Positions 17,035-27,922 are shown, numbered from the stretch's first letter. The stretch: DNA of 64,000 bases from Pseudomonas grandcourensis (GCF_039909015.1 NZ_CP150919.1:6610501-6674500), one strand, 5' to 3'. Notes: generated by a model not told the origin, from the sequence alone. Numbers and translations are program-made.

Positions 17035-18432
17035 ATGAACACCCCGGCCAAAGTCGCACCCAAGTTCCCTGACAGCATCTTCCGCGCCTACGACATCCGC
17101 GGCACCGTCCCGGAATTCCTGAACGCCGAAACCGCTTACTGGATCGGCCGCGCCGTCGGCTCCCAAAGCCTGGCCCAGGGCGAGCCAAACGTGTCCGTCG
17201 GTCGCGATGGCCGTCTGTCTGGTCCGGAACTGGTCGCGCAACTGATCAAAGGCATCGCCGACAGCGGCTGCCACGTCAGTGATGTCGGCCTGGTCCCGAC
17301 TCCGGCGCTCTACTACGCCGCCAACGTACTGGCCGGCAAATCCGGTGTGATGCTCACCGGTAGCCACAACCCGTCGAACTACAACGGTTTCAAGATCGTC
17401 ATTGCCGGCGACACCCTGGCCAACGAACAGATCCAGGCCCTGCACGACCGCCTCAAGACCAATAACCTGAGCAGCGGCCAGGGCAGCATCACCCAAGTCG
17501 AGATCCTAGACCGCTACAACACCGAAATCGTCCAGGACATCAAGCTTGCCCGTCGCCTGAAAGTGGTCGTCGACTGCGGCAACGGCGCGGCCGGCGTGAT
17601 CGCCCCGCAACTGATCGAAGCGCTGAACTGCGAAGTCATCCCGCTGTTCTGCGAAGTGGACGGCAACTTCCCGAACCACCACCCGGACCCGGGCAAGCCT
17701 GAAAACCTCGCGGACCTGATCGCCAAGGTCAAGGAAACCAACGCTGACATCGGCCTGGCCTTCGACGGCGATGGCGACCGCGTCGGCGTGGTGACCAACA
17801 CCGGCAGCATCGTCTACCCGGACCGTCTGCTGATGCTGTTCGCCCGCGACGTCGTGGCGCGCAACCCGGGCGCCGAGATCATCTTCGACGTCAAATGCAC
17901 CCGTCGCCTGATTCCGCTGATCAAGGAATACGGCGGCCGGTCGTTAATGTGGAAGACCGGTCACTCGTTGATCAAAAAGAAAATGAAACAATCCGGCGCC
18001 CTGCTGGCTGGCGAAATGAGCGGGCACATCTTCTTCAAGGAGCGCTGGTTCGGTTTCGACGACGGCATTTACAGCGCAGCACGGTTGCTGGAGATCCTCA
18101 GCAAGGAAAAATCCTCGGCCGAAGAGTTGTTCGCAACCTTCCCGAACGATATTTCTACGCCGGAAATCAATATCCATGTGACCGAAGAGAGCAAATTCAG
18201 CATCATTGATGCATTGCACGATGCGCAGTGGGGCGAAGGCGCCGACCTGACCACCATTGACGGCGTGCGAGTCGACTACGCCAAAGGCTGGGGCCTGGTA
18301 CGCGCCTCCAACACCACTCCGGTGCTGGTGCTGCGTTTCGAGGCCGATGACGAGGCTGAATTGCAGCGCATCAAGGACGTATTCAAAGTCCAGTTGAAGC
18401 GTGTTGCACCTGATCTCCAACTACCGTTCTGA
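17035..18432 (+). CDS. algC: Phosphomannomutase/phosphoglucomutase
   Basis: This 465-residue enzyme interconverts hexose 1- and 6-phosphates for alginate, lipopolysaccharide and Psl-type sugars. The phosphoserine is S110 in TGSHNPSNYNG, the magnesium loop is DGDGDRVGVV, the sugar-specificity loop is GEMSGH, and a C-terminal phosphate-binding region contains RASNTTPVLVLRFE. The length matches the soluble AlgC of P. aeruginosa, not the longer membrane-linked form seen in some species. The ATG is followed directly by family sequence. In P. aeruginosa algC is driven by AlgR; I did not identify AlgR sites here. Confidence 0.95.
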   Translation: MNTPAKVAPKFPDSIFRAYDIRGTVPEFLNAETAYWIGRAVGSQSLAQGEPNVSVGRDGRLSGPELVAQLIKGIADSGCHVSDVGLVPTPALYYAANVLAGKSGVMLTGSHNPSNYNGFKIVIAGDTLANEQIQALHDRLKTNNLSSGQGSITQVEILDRYNTEIVQDIKLARRLKVVVDCGNGAAGVIAPQLIEALNCEVIPLFCEVDGNFPNHHPDPGKPENLADLIAKVKETNADIGLAFDGDGDRVGVVTNTGSIVYPDRLLMLFARDVVARNPGAEIIFDVKCTRRLIPLIKEYGGRSLMWKTGHSLIKKKMKQSGALLAGEMSGHIFFKERWFGFDDGIYSAARLLEILSKEKSSAEELFATFPNDISTPEINIHVTEESKFSIIDALHDAQWGEGADLTTIDGVRVDYAKGWGLVRASNTTPVLVLRFEADDEAELQRIKDVFKVQLKRVAPDLQLPF

Positions 18433-18449
18433 TTCACCCGGAGCCCTGA

Positions 18450-19355
<906 letters not shown>

Positions 19356-19367
19356 GCGATAGCGCAA

Positions 19368-19409
19368 ACAAAAAGACCCCACTCGGCCTGGCTGAGCGGG
19401 GTCTTTTTT
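19368..19409 (+). terminator. Intrinsic terminator after argB
   Basis: AAAAAGACCCC and CGGGGTCTTTTTT form an 11-bp stem around an inner CTCGGCCTGGCTGAG hairpin, ending in a T-run, 13 bases after the argB stop. Confidence 0.92.
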
Positions 19410-19420
19410 GCCTGCATTCC

Positions 19421-19512
19421 CTGTAGGAGCGAGCCTGCTCGCGATGGAGTCTTGTCAGTCAACATCAATGTTGAATGATCTACCGCTTTCGCGAGCAGGC
19501 TCGCTCCTACAG
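19421..19512. repeat. REP doublet, family A
   Basis: Inverted arms CTGTAGGAGCGAGCCTGCTC and its complement enclose a 45-base spacer between the argB terminator and the convergent pyrE gene. Confidence 0.9.
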
Positions 19513-19521
19513 GGTTTGGCG

Positions 19522-20166
19522 TCAGACGCCAAATTGCGCGCGGTAGGCTTCCACCGCCGGCAGATGCTGTTTGAGCTGCGGATCGTCGGCGAGGAATTCC
19601 AGCACCTGGTTCAGCGAAACGATGCTGATGACCGGGATGCCGAAGTCACGCTCGACTTCCTGGATCGCCGACAACTCGCCGTTGCCACGCTCCTGACGGT
19701 TCAGGGCGATCAGCACGCCGGCGGCCTTGGCGCCGTCCTGGGAAGCGATAATCTGCATCACCTCACGGATTGCGGTGCCGGCGGTGATCACGTCGTCGAT
19801 GATCAGAACGTCGCCGGTCAGGGGGGCGCCAACCAGGCTGCCGCCTTCACCGTGGGCCTTGGCTTCCTTGCGGTTGAAGCACCATGGCAGGTCACGGTTG
19901 TGATGTTCGGCCAGGGCCACGGCGGTGGTCGCCGCCAAAGGGATGCCCTTGTAGGCCGGGCCGAACAGCACGTCGAAGGGAATGCCGCTCTCGGCAATGG
20001 CAGCGGCGTAGAAACGTCCCAACTGCGCCAGGGCCGAACCCGAGTTGAACAGGCCTGCGTTGAAGAAGTAAGGACTGGTGCGCCCGGACTTCAGGGTGAA
20101 CTCACCGAAGCGCAAAACGCCGCGATCGATGGCAAAACGGATGAAATCGCGCTGATACGCTTGCAT
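19522..20166 (-). CDS. pyrE: Orotate phosphoribosyltransferase
   Basis: This 214-residue enzyme joins orotate to PRPP to make OMP, the fifth step of pyrimidine synthesis. The PRPP motif is [13 protein letters not shown]; the flexible catalytic loop is [23 protein letters not shown] is near the N-terminus. The start [12 protein letters not shown] was chosen over an upstream one by four codons because it fits the family. It is divergent from crc with 80 bp between their starts, and two palindromes lie in that gap. Confidence 0.96.
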   Translation of the reverse strand: MQAYQRDFIRFAIDRGVLRFGEFTLKSGRTSPYFFNAGLFNSGSALAQLGRFYAAAIAESGIPFDVLFGPAYKGIPLAATTAVALAEHHNRDLPWCFNRKEAKAHGEGGSLVGAPLTGDVLIIDDVITAGTAIREVMQIIASQDGAKAAGVLIALNRQERGNGELSAIQEVERDFGIPVISIVSLNQVLEFLADDPQLKQHLPAVEAYRAQFGV

Positions 20167-20191
20167 GAAAAACCCCAAATACCACGGATTT

Positions 20192-20224
20192 AGCTAATTA
20201 GCTTGACGCCGTGTATCATACACG
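20192..20224. promoter_or_regulatory. Paired palindromes in pyrE-crc promoter region
   Basis: A perfect 12-bp palindrome AGCTAATTAGCT (20192-20203) is followed 6 bp later by a perfect odd palindrome CGTGTAT-C-ATACACG (20210-20224). Both lie in the 80-bp divergent gap. They are candidate operators for pyrE or crc; nothing shows which regulator would bind. Confidence 0.4.
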
Positions 20225-20246
20225 CACGCGATTTTTGGGGCCATTT

Positions 20247-21026
20247 ATGCGGATCATCAGTGTGAACGTCAATGGTATTCAGGCTGCAGTCGAGCGTGGT
20301 TTGCTCAGTTGGCTGCAGGCACAGAATGCCGACGTCATCTGCCTGCAGGACACCCGCGCCTCCGCCTTTGAACTGGACGATCCAGCCTTCCAACTGGATG
20401 GATACTTCCTTTATGCCTGCGATGCCGAAGTTCCCGCCCAAGGCGGCGTGGCTTTGTATTCGCGGCTGCAACCGAAGGCTGTCATCAGCGGTCTCGGTTT
20501 CGAGACGGCCGACCGCTACGGGCGCTACCTGCAAGCCGATTTCGACAAGGTCAGCATCGCGACCTTGCTGCTCCCTTCGGGGCAGAACGGCGATGAAGAC
20601 TTGAACCAGAAGTTCAAGCTAATGGACGACTTCGCCCGTTATCTGGATAAACAGCGACGCAAACGCCGCGAGTACATTTACTGTGGCTCGCTGTACGTGG
20701 CGCAACAGAAGCTGGATATCAAGAACTGGCGCGACAGCCAGCAATCTCCGGGCTTCCTGGCACCTGAACGTGCCTGGATGGACGAGATTGTCGGCAACAT
20801 GGGTTATGTCGACGCCCTGCGTGAAGTCAGCCGTGAAGGCGACCAGTACAGCTGGTGGCCGGACAACGAACAGGCGGAGATGCTCAACCTCGGTTGGCGC
20901 TTCGACTATCAGTTGCTGACCCCCGGCCTGCGCCGCTTCGTACGCAGCGCACGCCTGCCACGCCAGCCGCGGTTCTCGCAACACGCGCCGCTGATCGTGG
21001 ACTACGACTGGACGCTGACCATTTAA
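20247..21026 (+). CDS. crc: Catabolite repression control protein Crc
   Basis: This 259-residue protein helps Hfq repress translation of catabolic mRNAs bearing AAnAAnAA motifs in Pseudomonas. It has the exonuclease III fold but key catalytic positions are changed: the LQET glutamate is LQDT, the GDxN metal/nucleophile segment reads CGSLYV, and the terminal SDH is SQH. This loss is known for Crc and explains why it is not a nuclease. The length equals the P. aeruginosa protein. It is divergent from pyrE and ends at a strong terminator. Confidence 0.95.
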   Translation: MRIISVNVNGIQAAVERGLLSWLQAQNADVICLQDTRASAFELDDPAFQLDGYFLYACDAEVPAQGGVALYSRLQPKAVISGLGFETADRYGRYLQADFDKVSIATLLLPSGQNGDEDLNQKFKLMDDFARYLDKQRRKRREYIYCGSLYVAQQKLDIKNWRDSQQSPGFLAPERAWMDEIVGNMGYVDALREVSREGDQYSWWPDNEQAEMLNLGWRFDYQLLTPGLRRFVRSARLPRQPRFSQHAPLIVDYDWTLTI

Positions 21027-21042
21027 GCGTCGTTTCGCAGAC

Positions 21043-21076
21043 ACAAAAAAGCCGACTTCAGGGTCGGCTTTTTTGT
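21043..21076 (+). terminator. Intrinsic terminator after crc
   Basis: ACAAAAAAGCCGAC and GTCGGCTTTTTTGT form a 14-bp stem with a 6-base loop and T-run, 16 bases past the crc stop. Confidence 0.93.
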
Positions 21077-21095
21077 GGGCGGTGTCTTTGCTTTC

Positions 21096-21123
21096 TGTAG
21101 GAGCGAGCAGGCTCGCTCCCACA
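21096..21123. repeat. Single REP palindrome, family A
   Basis: TGTAGGAGCGAGC and GCTCGCTCCCACA form one hairpin unit between the crc terminator and the convergent DUF4870 gene. Confidence 0.8.
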
Positions 21124-21142
21124 ATGGGATCTTCGTTGATCG

Positions 21143-21511
21143 TTACTTGATCAACCGCCAGGTGAACGGATACCGATAAGGCTGCCCTTCATTGGCCTTC
21201 ACCCCAGCAATGATCGTCAGCACCAGCGCACCGATCGCGATCAGGCCAAACAGGAAGAACCCGATAATCACCACCATCAGCAGGAAGCAGATAGCCGAGG
21301 CGATGGCGACGGTGATCTGGAAGTTCAGCGCCTCCTTGCCCTGAGCATCAATGAACGGGTCCATCTCGCGCTTCATCTGCCAGAGAATCAGCGGGCCGAT
21401 GATCGTGCCAAACGGAATCCAGATCCCCAGCAAGGCGGACAAGTGGCAAAACATGGCCCACTGGCGCACCTCCTGGCTCGGCGTGGGCAGCGGCAGTTGC
21501 TCGTCACTCAT
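21143..21511 (-). CDS. DUF4870 membrane protein
   Basis: This 122-residue protein has a short soluble N-terminus (about 20 residues, SDEQLPLPTPSQEVRQW) and three predicted hydrophobic spans near residues 24-45, 65-85 and 88-106, with the conserved IxPFGTIIGPLILWQMKRE and KEALNFQ segments. This is the DUF4870 (Tic20-like) family, of unknown function. It follows rph by 28 bp on the same strand, so it is probably co-transcribed with RNase PH. Confidence 0.85.
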   Translation of the reverse strand: MSDEQLPLPTPSQEVRQWAMFCHLSALLGIWIPFGTIIGPLILWQMKREMDPFIDAQGKEALNFQITVAIASAICFLLMVVIIGFFLFGLIAIGALVLTIIAGVKANEGQPYRYPFTWRLIK

Positions 21512-21539
21512 GGTGTCCTCCTTGTCTGGAGCAGTCCGG

Positions 21540-22262
21540 TCAGTCGGCCAGTGCGGCCTTTTGCAGTTCGAAGATCTCGTTCATGCCTTTCTTGGCCAGT
21601 TCGAGCATGGCGTTCAACTCTTCAGGCTGGAACGGCGCGCCTTCGGCAGTACCCTGGACCTCGATGAAGCCGCCAGCGCTGGTCATTACCACGTTCAGGT
21701 CGGTCTCGGCGGCCGAGTCTTCCAGGTAATCGAGGTCGAGCACAGGCTCGCCCTTGTACATGCCCACGGAAACCGCAGCGATCATCTGCTTGACCGGGTC
21801 GCCGCCCTTCAGGCCCCCACGCTTCTTGATCACTTTCAAGGCATCGATCAGCGCAACCATTGAACCGGTGATCGACGCGGTGCGGGTGCCACCGTCAGCC
21901 TGGATCACGTCGCAGTCGACGTACAGGGTGACGTCGCCCAGCTTGGACATGTCCAGCGCTGCGCGCAGGGAACGACCGATCAGACGCTGGATTTCCAGAG
22001 TGCGGCCGCCTTGCTTGCCACGGCTGGCTTCACGTTGGTTACGCTCGCCGGTAGCGCGCGGCAGCATGCCGTACTCGGCGGTCAGCCAACCCTGGCCCTG
22101 GCCTTTCAGGAAACGCGGTACGCCCGGTTCAACGCTGACGGTGCAGATGACCTTGGTATCGCCGAACTCGACCAGCACAGAACCCTCGGCGTGTTTGGTG
22201 TAGTTGCGGGTGATGCGGATCGAGCGGAGCTGATCGGCAGCGCGACCACTTGGACGTATCAT
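21540..22262 (-). CDS. rph: Ribonuclease PH
   Basis: This 240-residue phosphorolytic 3'-exoribonuclease trims tRNA precursors. It begins [20 protein letters not shown], with [13 protein letters not shown] and the [10 protein letters not shown] active-site segment, and [23 protein letters not shown], which holds the phosphate-binding arginines. Upstream codons in the same frame (20 more) are not conserved, so I used this ATG. It is divergent from the yicC-gmk block. Confidence 0.96.
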   Translation of the reverse strand: MIRPSGRAADQLRSIRITRNYTKHAEGSVLVEFGDTKVICTVSVEPGVPRFLKGQGQGWLTAEYGMLPRATGERNQREASRGKQGGRTLEIQRLIGRSLRAALDMSKLGDVTLYVDCDVIQADGGTRTASITGSMVALIDALKVIKKRGGLKGGDPVKQMIAAVSVGMYKGEPVLDLDYLEDSAAETDLNVVMTSAGGFIEVQGTAEGAPFQPEELNAMLELAKKGMNEIFELQKAALAD

Positions 22263-22530
22263 AGGGAGTACCTGTACTGGGGACGGAAAACTGCGGAGCA
22301 TTATAGAGCCGACGGCCGCCACTGGGCACTTCTAAAAAAATCCTCCGACGACCGAGGGCTCTGCACCGCGCGTCGGTGCAGGCCTGCCGCTCTTTGTCAC
22401 ACTGTGTGTTTGGGCGCATCCGCGCCACTGCGCTACAATCCTGCGCCTTTGCTGCCAGTCGGCTTTAATTCATTGATATCGGATTCCCGGAACCTCGGTT
22501 CTGTGCCGATCTGCCTTGCGAGGTACCTCC

Positions 22531-23394
22531 ATGGTGCACAGCATGACCGCCTTCGCCCGCGTCGAGAATGCCGGCGTCCAGGGCACCCTGAGCTGGGAAT
22601 TGCGCTCGGTCAACAGCCGCTACCTGGAACCGCACCTGCGTCTGCCGGAGTCCTTTCGCGACCTCGAGGGTGCTGTTCGTGAGGCCCTGCGCCAGGGCGT
22701 ATCCCGGGGCAAGCTCGAATGCACCCTGCGCTTCACCGAAGAGAACACCGGCAAGGCGCTGCAAATCGATCAGGAGCGCGCCGCACAACTGGTCGCCGCC
22801 GCCGAGACCATCGCCAGCCTGATCAAGAACCCGGCAGCGCTGAACCCGCTGGAAGTCCTGGCCTGGCCCGGCGTACTGGTAGGCGACGCCACCGACCCGC
22901 AAGCCTTGAACGCCGAAGCGCTGGCACTGTTCAATCAGGGCCTCAAGGAACTGAAGGCCGGCCGCGAGCGCGAAGGCGCGGAGCTGGCGCGGCTGATCAA
23001 CGAGCGCCTGAGCTCCATCGAAGAAGACGTGGTGACCTTGCGCGAACTGGTCCCGCAAATGCTCGCCACCCAGCGCCAGAAAGTCCTTGATCGCTTCGCC
23101 GACATGAAGGCCGAGATGGACCCGCAGCGCCTGGAGCAGGAAATGGTCATGCTCGCGCAAAAAAGCGACGTTGCCGAAGAACTGGATCGCCTGAGCACTC
23201 ACATCATCGAAGTTCGCCGGGTTCTCAAATCCGGTGGCGCCGCCGGTCGGCGCCTGGACTTCCTGATGCAGGAACTCAACCGCGAAGCCAATACACTGGG
23301 CTCCAAAGCCTTCGACCCGCGCAGCACCCAGGCTGCGGTCAACCTCAAGGTGTTGATCGAGCAGATGCGCGAACAAGTGCAGAATATTGAGTAA
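22531..23394 (+). CDS. yicC: YicC-family endoribonuclease
   Basis: This 287-residue protein begins MVHSMTAFARVENAG, then LSWELRSVNSRYLEPHLRLPE, and ends with the DUF1732 helical domain (RRVLKSGGAAGRRLDFLMQELNREANTLGSK). E. coli YicC has been shown to be an endoribonuclease that cuts RyhB-type RNAs. The open frame begins five codons earlier at a TTG; the ATG is preferred by family alignment. It sits 12 bp before gmk, a common pairing. Confidence 0.92.
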   Translation: MVHSMTAFARVENAGVQGTLSWELRSVNSRYLEPHLRLPESFRDLEGAVREALRQGVSRGKLECTLRFTEENTGKALQIDQERAAQLVAAAETIASLIKNPAALNPLEVLAWPGVLVGDATDPQALNAEALALFNQGLKELKAGREREGAELARLINERLSSIEEDVVTLRELVPQMLATQRQKVLDRFADMKAEMDPQRLEQEMVMLAQKSDVAEELDRLSTHIIEVRRVLKSGGAAGRRLDFLMQELNREANTLGSKAFDPRSTQAAVNLKVLIEQMREQVQNIE

Positions 23395-24025
<631 letters not shown>

Positions 24026-24027
<2 letters not shown>

Positions 24028-24112
24028 TCAGCGCTTCCCAAAACCGCTGCAAGGGCTTTACATTGGCACTTGTAGCGTGTTGAAGGGCTTGGTCAAAAAA
24101 TCAGCGCTTCCC
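24026..24112. repeat. Direct repeat pair before rpoZ
   Basis: The 14-mer AATCAGCGCTTCCC occurs at 24026-24039, across the gmk stop, and again at 24099-24112, 73 bp apart. The second copy is inside the terminator-like hairpin. The origin of the duplication is unknown. Confidence 0.7.
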
Positions 24113-24131
24113 TAATCGCTGGTGATTTTTT
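24095..24131 (+). terminator. Terminator-like hairpin between gmk and rpoZ
   Basis: AAAAAATCA pairs with TGATTTTTT around a GC-rich inner part (GCG...CGC) and ends in a T-run. It could end the yicC-gmk transcript before the rpoZ promoter. Confidence 0.65.
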
Positions 24132-24194
24132 AAACTGTTGAGTCCGCTCGCCCATCCGGGCAGCGCGCATATTGCATTTGCTACGAGGAAGACC

Positions 24195-24458
24195 ATGGCC
24201 CGCGTAACCGTTGAAGACTGCCTAGAACACGTGGATAACCGCTTTGAGCTGGTCATGCTCTCTACCAAGCGTGCCCGTCAACTGGCCACCGGCGGCAAAG
24301 AGCCGAAAGTAGCATGGGAAAACGACAAGCCTACCGTCGTCGCCCTGCGTGAAATCGCTGAAGGCCTGATCGACTACGCAGCTATCGCTGAAGCCGAAAT
24401 CGTTGAAGATGAACCGCTTTTTGCTGCATTCGAGGACGAGTCCAACGAGGCCGTCTAA
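24195..24458 (+). CDS. rpoZ: RNA polymerase omega subunit
   Basis: This 87-residue protein begins [20 protein letters not shown] and has [12 protein letters not shown] and [15 protein letters not shown], the omega family signature. Omega helps assemble RNA polymerase and is part of a ppGpp binding site in proteobacteria. The start is preceded by GAGGAAG. It is followed by spoT (57 bp), linking the ppGpp target with the ppGpp enzyme. Confidence 0.97.
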   Translation: MARVTVEDCLEHVDNRFELVMLSTKRARQLATGGKEPKVAWENDKPTVVALREIAEGLIDYAAIAEAEIVEDEPLFAAFEDESNEAV

Positions 24459-24515
24459 GCCTATGCCTGGTCGACGTAGCACGGCGCGGGATAAAAGCTT
24501 ACGGCAGGAGATATC

Positions 24516-26621
24516 ATGCCGAGCATAGACGCCCTCGCCGATCGCTTATCGACCTACCTCGGCAAGGACCAGGTCAATCTGGTCCGCCGAGCGTATTTCT
24601 ACGCCGAACAAGCCCACGACGGCCAACGCCGCCGTAGCGGCGAGGCGTACGTCACGCACCCACTCGCGGTTGCGAATATTCTTGCCGACATGCACATGGA
24701 CCATCAGAGTCTGATGGCCGCGATGCTGCATGACGTGATCGAAGATACCGGTATTGCCAAAGAGGCGCTGCAAGCGCAATTCGGTGAAACCGTGGCCGAA
24801 CTGGTCGACGGGGTCAGCAAACTGACCCAGATGAACTTCGAGACCAAGGCCGAAGCCCAAGCCGAAAACTTCCAGAAAATGGCCATGGCCATGGCCCGCG
24901 ACATTCGCGTGATCCTGGTCAAGCTGGCCGACCGCCTGCACAACATGCGCACGCTGGAGGTGCTGTCCGGCGAAAAACGCCGGCGCATAGCCAAGGAAAC
25001 CCTGGAAATCTATGCGCCCATCGCCAATCGGCTGGGCATGCACGCCATCCGCATAGAGTTCGAAGACCTCGGCTTCAAGGCCATGCACCCGATGCGTTCC
25101 GCGCGGATCAACCAGGCGGTCAAACGCGCCCGGGGCAACCGCAAGGAAATCGTCAACAAGATCGAAGAGTCCCTCAGCCACTGCCTGGCCATCGACGGCA
25201 TTCAGGGCGAGGTCAGCGGTCGTCAGAAACACCTCTACGGCATCTACAAGAAAATGCGCGGCAAGCGTCGGGCCTTCAACGAGATCATGGACGTCTACGC
25301 GTTCCGGATCATCGTCGACAAGGTCGACACCTGCTACCGCGTGTTGGGTGCTGTACATAATTTGTACAAACCGTTGCCAGGGCGCTTCAAGGATTACATC
25401 GCGATCCCCAAGGCCAACGGCTATCAGTCGTTGCACACCACGCTGTTCGGCATGCACGGTGTTCCGATCGAGATCCAGATCCGCACCCGTGAAATGGAAG
25501 AGATGGCCAACAACGGCATCGCCGCCCATTGGCTGTACAAGTCCAGCGGCGACGAACAGCCCAAAGGCACCCATGCCCGCGCCCGCCAGTGGGTCAAGGG
25601 CGTGCTGGAAATGCAGCAACGCGCCGGCAACTCGCTGGAGTTCATCGAAAGCGTGAAGATCGACCTGTTCCCGGACGAGGTCTACGTGTTCACGCCCAAA
25701 GGCCGGATCATGGAGCTGCCCAAGGGCTCCACGGCGGTCGACTTCGCTTACGCGGTGCACACCGACGTCGGCAACAGCTGTATCGCCTGCCGGATCAACC
25801 GTCGTCTCGCGCCACTGTCCGAACCGCTGCAAAGCGGCTCCACGGTCGAGATCGTCAGCGCCCCCGGCGCACGGCCGAACCCGGCCTGGCTCAACTTCGT
25901 GGTCACCGGCAAGGCGCGTACGCACATCCGCCATGCGCTGAAACTGCAACGCCGCTCCGAATCCATCAGCCTGGGCGAACGCCTGCTGAACAAGGTCCTC
26001 AACGGTTTCGACAGCTCGCTGGAGAAAATCCCGGCCGAGCGCGTCAAGGCCATGCTCGTCGAGTACCGCCTCGAACTGATCGAAGACCTGCTGGAAGACA
26101 TCGGCCTGGGCAATCGCATGGCCTATGTAGTGGCCCGCCGGTTGCTGGGCGAAGGCGAACAGCTGCCAAGCCCTGAAGGCCCGCTGGCGATTCGCGGCAC
26201 CGAAGGCCTGGTACTCAGCTACGCCAAGTGTTGCACGCCGATCCCGGGCGACCCGATTGTCGGCCACCTGTCCGCCGGCAAAGGCATGGTCGTGCACCTG
26301 GACAACTGCCGCAATATCAGCGAAATCCGCCACAACCCGGAAAAATGCATCCAGCTCTCGTGGGCCAAGGACGTTACCGGCGAATTCAACGTCGAGCTGC
26401 GCGTCGAGCTGGAACACCAGCGCGGCCTGATCGCCCTGCTGGCCAGCAGCGTCAACGCAGCCGACGGCAACATCGAGAAAATCAGCATGGACGAACGCGA
26501 TGGTCGCATCAGCGTGGTCCAGTTGGTGGTCAGCGTGCACGACCGCGTGCACCTGGCCCGCGTGATCAAGAAACTGCGCGCCTTGACCGGGGTGATCCGC
26601 ATCACCCGCATGCGCGCCTAA
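24516..26621 (+). CDS. spoT: Bifunctional (p)ppGpp synthetase/hydrolase SpoT
   Basis: This 701-residue protein controls ppGpp levels. The N-terminal HD hydrolase domain contains HDVIEDT (about residue 70) and ADRLHNMRTL; the synthetase domain contains YGIYKKMRGKRRAFNEIMDVYAFRI; the TGS domain begins VYVFTPKGRIMELPKG; and a C-terminal ACT domain begins near VELRVELEHQRGLIA. The RxKSxYGxYKKM-type region differs from RelA, where the HD motif is degenerate; here the HD motif is intact, so hydrolysis is expected. It is in the rpoZ-spoT-ridA operon. Confidence 0.96.
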   Translation: MPSIDALADRLSTYLGKDQVNLVRRAYFYAEQAHDGQRRRSGEAYVTHPLAVANILADMHMDHQSLMAAMLHDVIEDTGIAKEALQAQFGETVAELVDGVSKLTQMNFETKAEAQAENFQKMAMAMARDIRVILVKLADRLHNMRTLEVLSGEKRRRIAKETLEIYAPIANRLGMHAIRIEFEDLGFKAMHPMRSARINQAVKRARGNRKEIVNKIEESLSHCLAIDGIQGEVSGRQKHLYGIYKKMRGKRRAFNEIMDVYAFRIIVDKVDTCYRVLGAVHNLYKPLPGRFKDYIAIPKANGYQSLHTTLFGMHGVPIEIQIRTREMEEMANNGIAAHWLYKSSGDEQPKGTHARARQWVKGVLEMQQRAGNSLEFIESVKIDLFPDEVYVFTPKGRIMELPKGSTAVDFAYAVHTDVGNSCIACRINRRLAPLSEPLQSGSTVEIVSAPGARPNPAWLNFVVTGKARTHIRHALKLQRRSESISLGERLLNKVLNGFDSSLEKIPAERVKAMLVEYRLELIEDLLEDIGLGNRMAYVVARRLLGEGEQLPSPEGPLAIRGTEGLVLSYAKCCTPIPGDPIVGHLSAGKGMVVHLDNCRNISEIRHNPEKCIQLSWAKDVTGEFNVELRVELEHQRGLIALLASSVNAADGNIEKISMDERDGRISVVQLVVSVHDRVHLARVIKKLRALTGVIRITRMRA

Positions 26622-26645
26622 GCCCCTAATTACAAGGAGTCCTAC

Positions 26646-27026
26646 ATGACCAAGACTGTTATCACCAGCGACAAGGCCCCGGCCGCCATCGGTACTTACT
26701 CCCAGGCGATCAAGGCTGGCAACACCGTTTACATGTCGGGTCAGATTCCCCTGGACCCAAAAACCATGGAACTGGTTGAAGGCTTCGAAGCCCAGACCGT
26801 CCAGGTGTTCGAGAACCTCAAGGCCGTGGCTGAAGCCGCTGGTGGTTCGTTCAAGGACATCGTCAAGCTGAACATCTTCCTCACCGACCTGAGCCACTTC
26901 GCCAAGGTCAACGAGATCATGGGCAAGTATTTCGACCAGCCTTACCCTGCCCGCGCCGCCATCGGCGTAGCAGCCCTGCCAAAGGGCTCGCAGGTTGAAA
27001 TGGATGCCATCCTGGTCATCGAGTAA
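26646..27026 (+). CDS. ridA: RidA, imine/enamine deaminase
   Basis: This 126-residue protein has the full RidA signature: [18 protein letters not shown] near the N-terminus, [22 protein letters not shown], and [19 protein letters not shown] with the catalytic Arg. It hydrolyses 2-aminoacrylate and similar intermediates from PLP enzymes. A second, more divergent RidA-like gene is at the left edge of the window in the dad operon. Placement 24 bp after spoT is conserved in pseudomonads and in E. coli near-relatives. Confidence 0.96.
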   Translation: MTKTVITSDKAPAAIGTYSQAIKAGNTVYMSGQIPLDPKTMELVEGFEAQTVQVFENLKAVAEAAGGSFKDIVKLNIFLTDLSHFAKVNEIMGKYFDQPYPARAAIGVAALPKGSQVEMDAILVIE

Positions 27027-27032
27027 TGCGTA

Positions 27033-27055
27033 CGGCGCAGCCTCGGGCTGCGCCG
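27033..27055 (+). terminator. Hairpin after ridA
   Basis: CGGCGCAGCC and GGCTGCGCCG form a perfect 10-bp stem with a 3-base loop, just after the ridA stop. No U-run follows, so it may act as an mRNA 3' stabiliser more than a terminator. Confidence 0.6.
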
Positions 27056-27094
27056 ACTGCTCTGCTGTAAAGAATGCTTGAAAGGATTCCACCC

Positions 27095-27835
27095 ATGCGC
27101 AACGCGCTTGCTCTCTCGCTGCTCGCCCTGTTCCTGGGCGGATGTGCCAGCAACCCTGCCGACCGCGACATCAGCGGCACCTGGATCAACCAGGTGGCGA
27201 TCGATGCTGCCGCCAAAGGCGTCCCCCTGCGTGAAGCGCTCCAGGCCTATGGCCCGAACCTGGAATGGGACATCAACACCAAGGCCGGTCAGGCCCGCTA
27301 CACCAACGGTTTTGAAAATGTCGACGGCAAGCTGCTGGGTGAACAGTCCGGCGCCTGGAAAGTCGACTTTTATGGCAGCTCGGCCAGTGAGCTCAAGCGT
27401 GACGGCAAGCAACTGAGCCAGTCCGCCAGCGACAACGAGCCCGAGCAAGTCTTCGACCGCGTACAGATCCAGGTACCGGATGGCGCACCGATGGGCGCCA
27501 GCTTCGAACGCGCGCTGTATTCCGCCTACATGGGCGGCGGCTGGACAATCGTCAACGGACCTGGCGAAGGCAACACGGTTCAATTCCAGGCCGACGGCCA
27601 GGTGACCGGCCTTCCCGGCAGCGATCGCTATGCGTTGTGCCTGGCCGGCGATTGCGCATCCATGAGCGGCGGCAATGACAACATGTGGTTGCAACTCAAT
27701 GGCCAGGGCAACGCCTGGATCTTTGCGCGCAAGGGCAAGGAGCTGGAGATTTTCCAGACCGTAAACACGGCGCAGGGGGACGAGATGCCTTCGTTCACCC
27801 CGGGTGAACGCAAGTGGTTGCTGGAAAAGCAATAA
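27095..27835 (+). CDS. Hypothetical lipoprotein
   Basis: This 246-residue protein starts with a signal peptide (MRNALALSLLALFLGGC) whose lipobox LGGC places the lipidated Cys at residue 17. The mature part is soluble and Gly/Asn-rich (WTIVNGPGEGNTVQFQADGQVTG), with two Cys in YALCLAGDCASMS that could pair. I do not recognise the family. It is conserved beside ridA/spoT in pseudomonads (inferred from position). An earlier ATG in the same frame would add seven residues; the lipobox fits the start used. Confidence 0.78.
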   Translation: MRNALALSLLALFLGGCASNPADRDISGTWINQVAIDAAAKGVPLREALQAYGPNLEWDINTKAGQARYTNGFENVDGKLLGEQSGAWKVDFYGSSASELKRDGKQLSQSASDNEPEQVFDRVQIQVPDGAPMGASFERALYSAYMGGGWTIVNGPGEGNTVQFQADGQVTGLPGSDRYALCLAGDCASMSGGNDNMWLQLNGQGNAWIFARKGKELEIFQTVNTAQGDEMPSFTPGERKWLLEKQ

Positions 27836-27844
27836 GTACTTGAG

Positions 27845-27918
27845 AAGATCGCAGCCTGCGGCAGCTCCTACAAGGTTTTCTACACATGTAGGAGCTGCCG
27901 CAGGCTGCGATCTTTTTT
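27845..27918. repeat. REP doublet, family B
   Basis: AAGATCGCAGCCTGCGGCAG and its complement flank a short loop and end in a T-run. It separates two convergent genes, so it may also terminate both. Confidence 0.92.
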
Positions 27919-27922
27919 ACTG

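Noticed and set aside
16808..17038. 76-codon frame before algC that ends across its start
   Set aside because: GTG start, no ribosome binding site, begins inside an inverted repeat, and has no family likeness; probably chance.
24546..27092. Very long open frame on the minus strand opposite spoT and ridA (848 codons)
   Set aside because: It mirrors the codon structure of spoT and ridA in GC-rich DNA, has no family pattern, and overlaps two strong genes completely.
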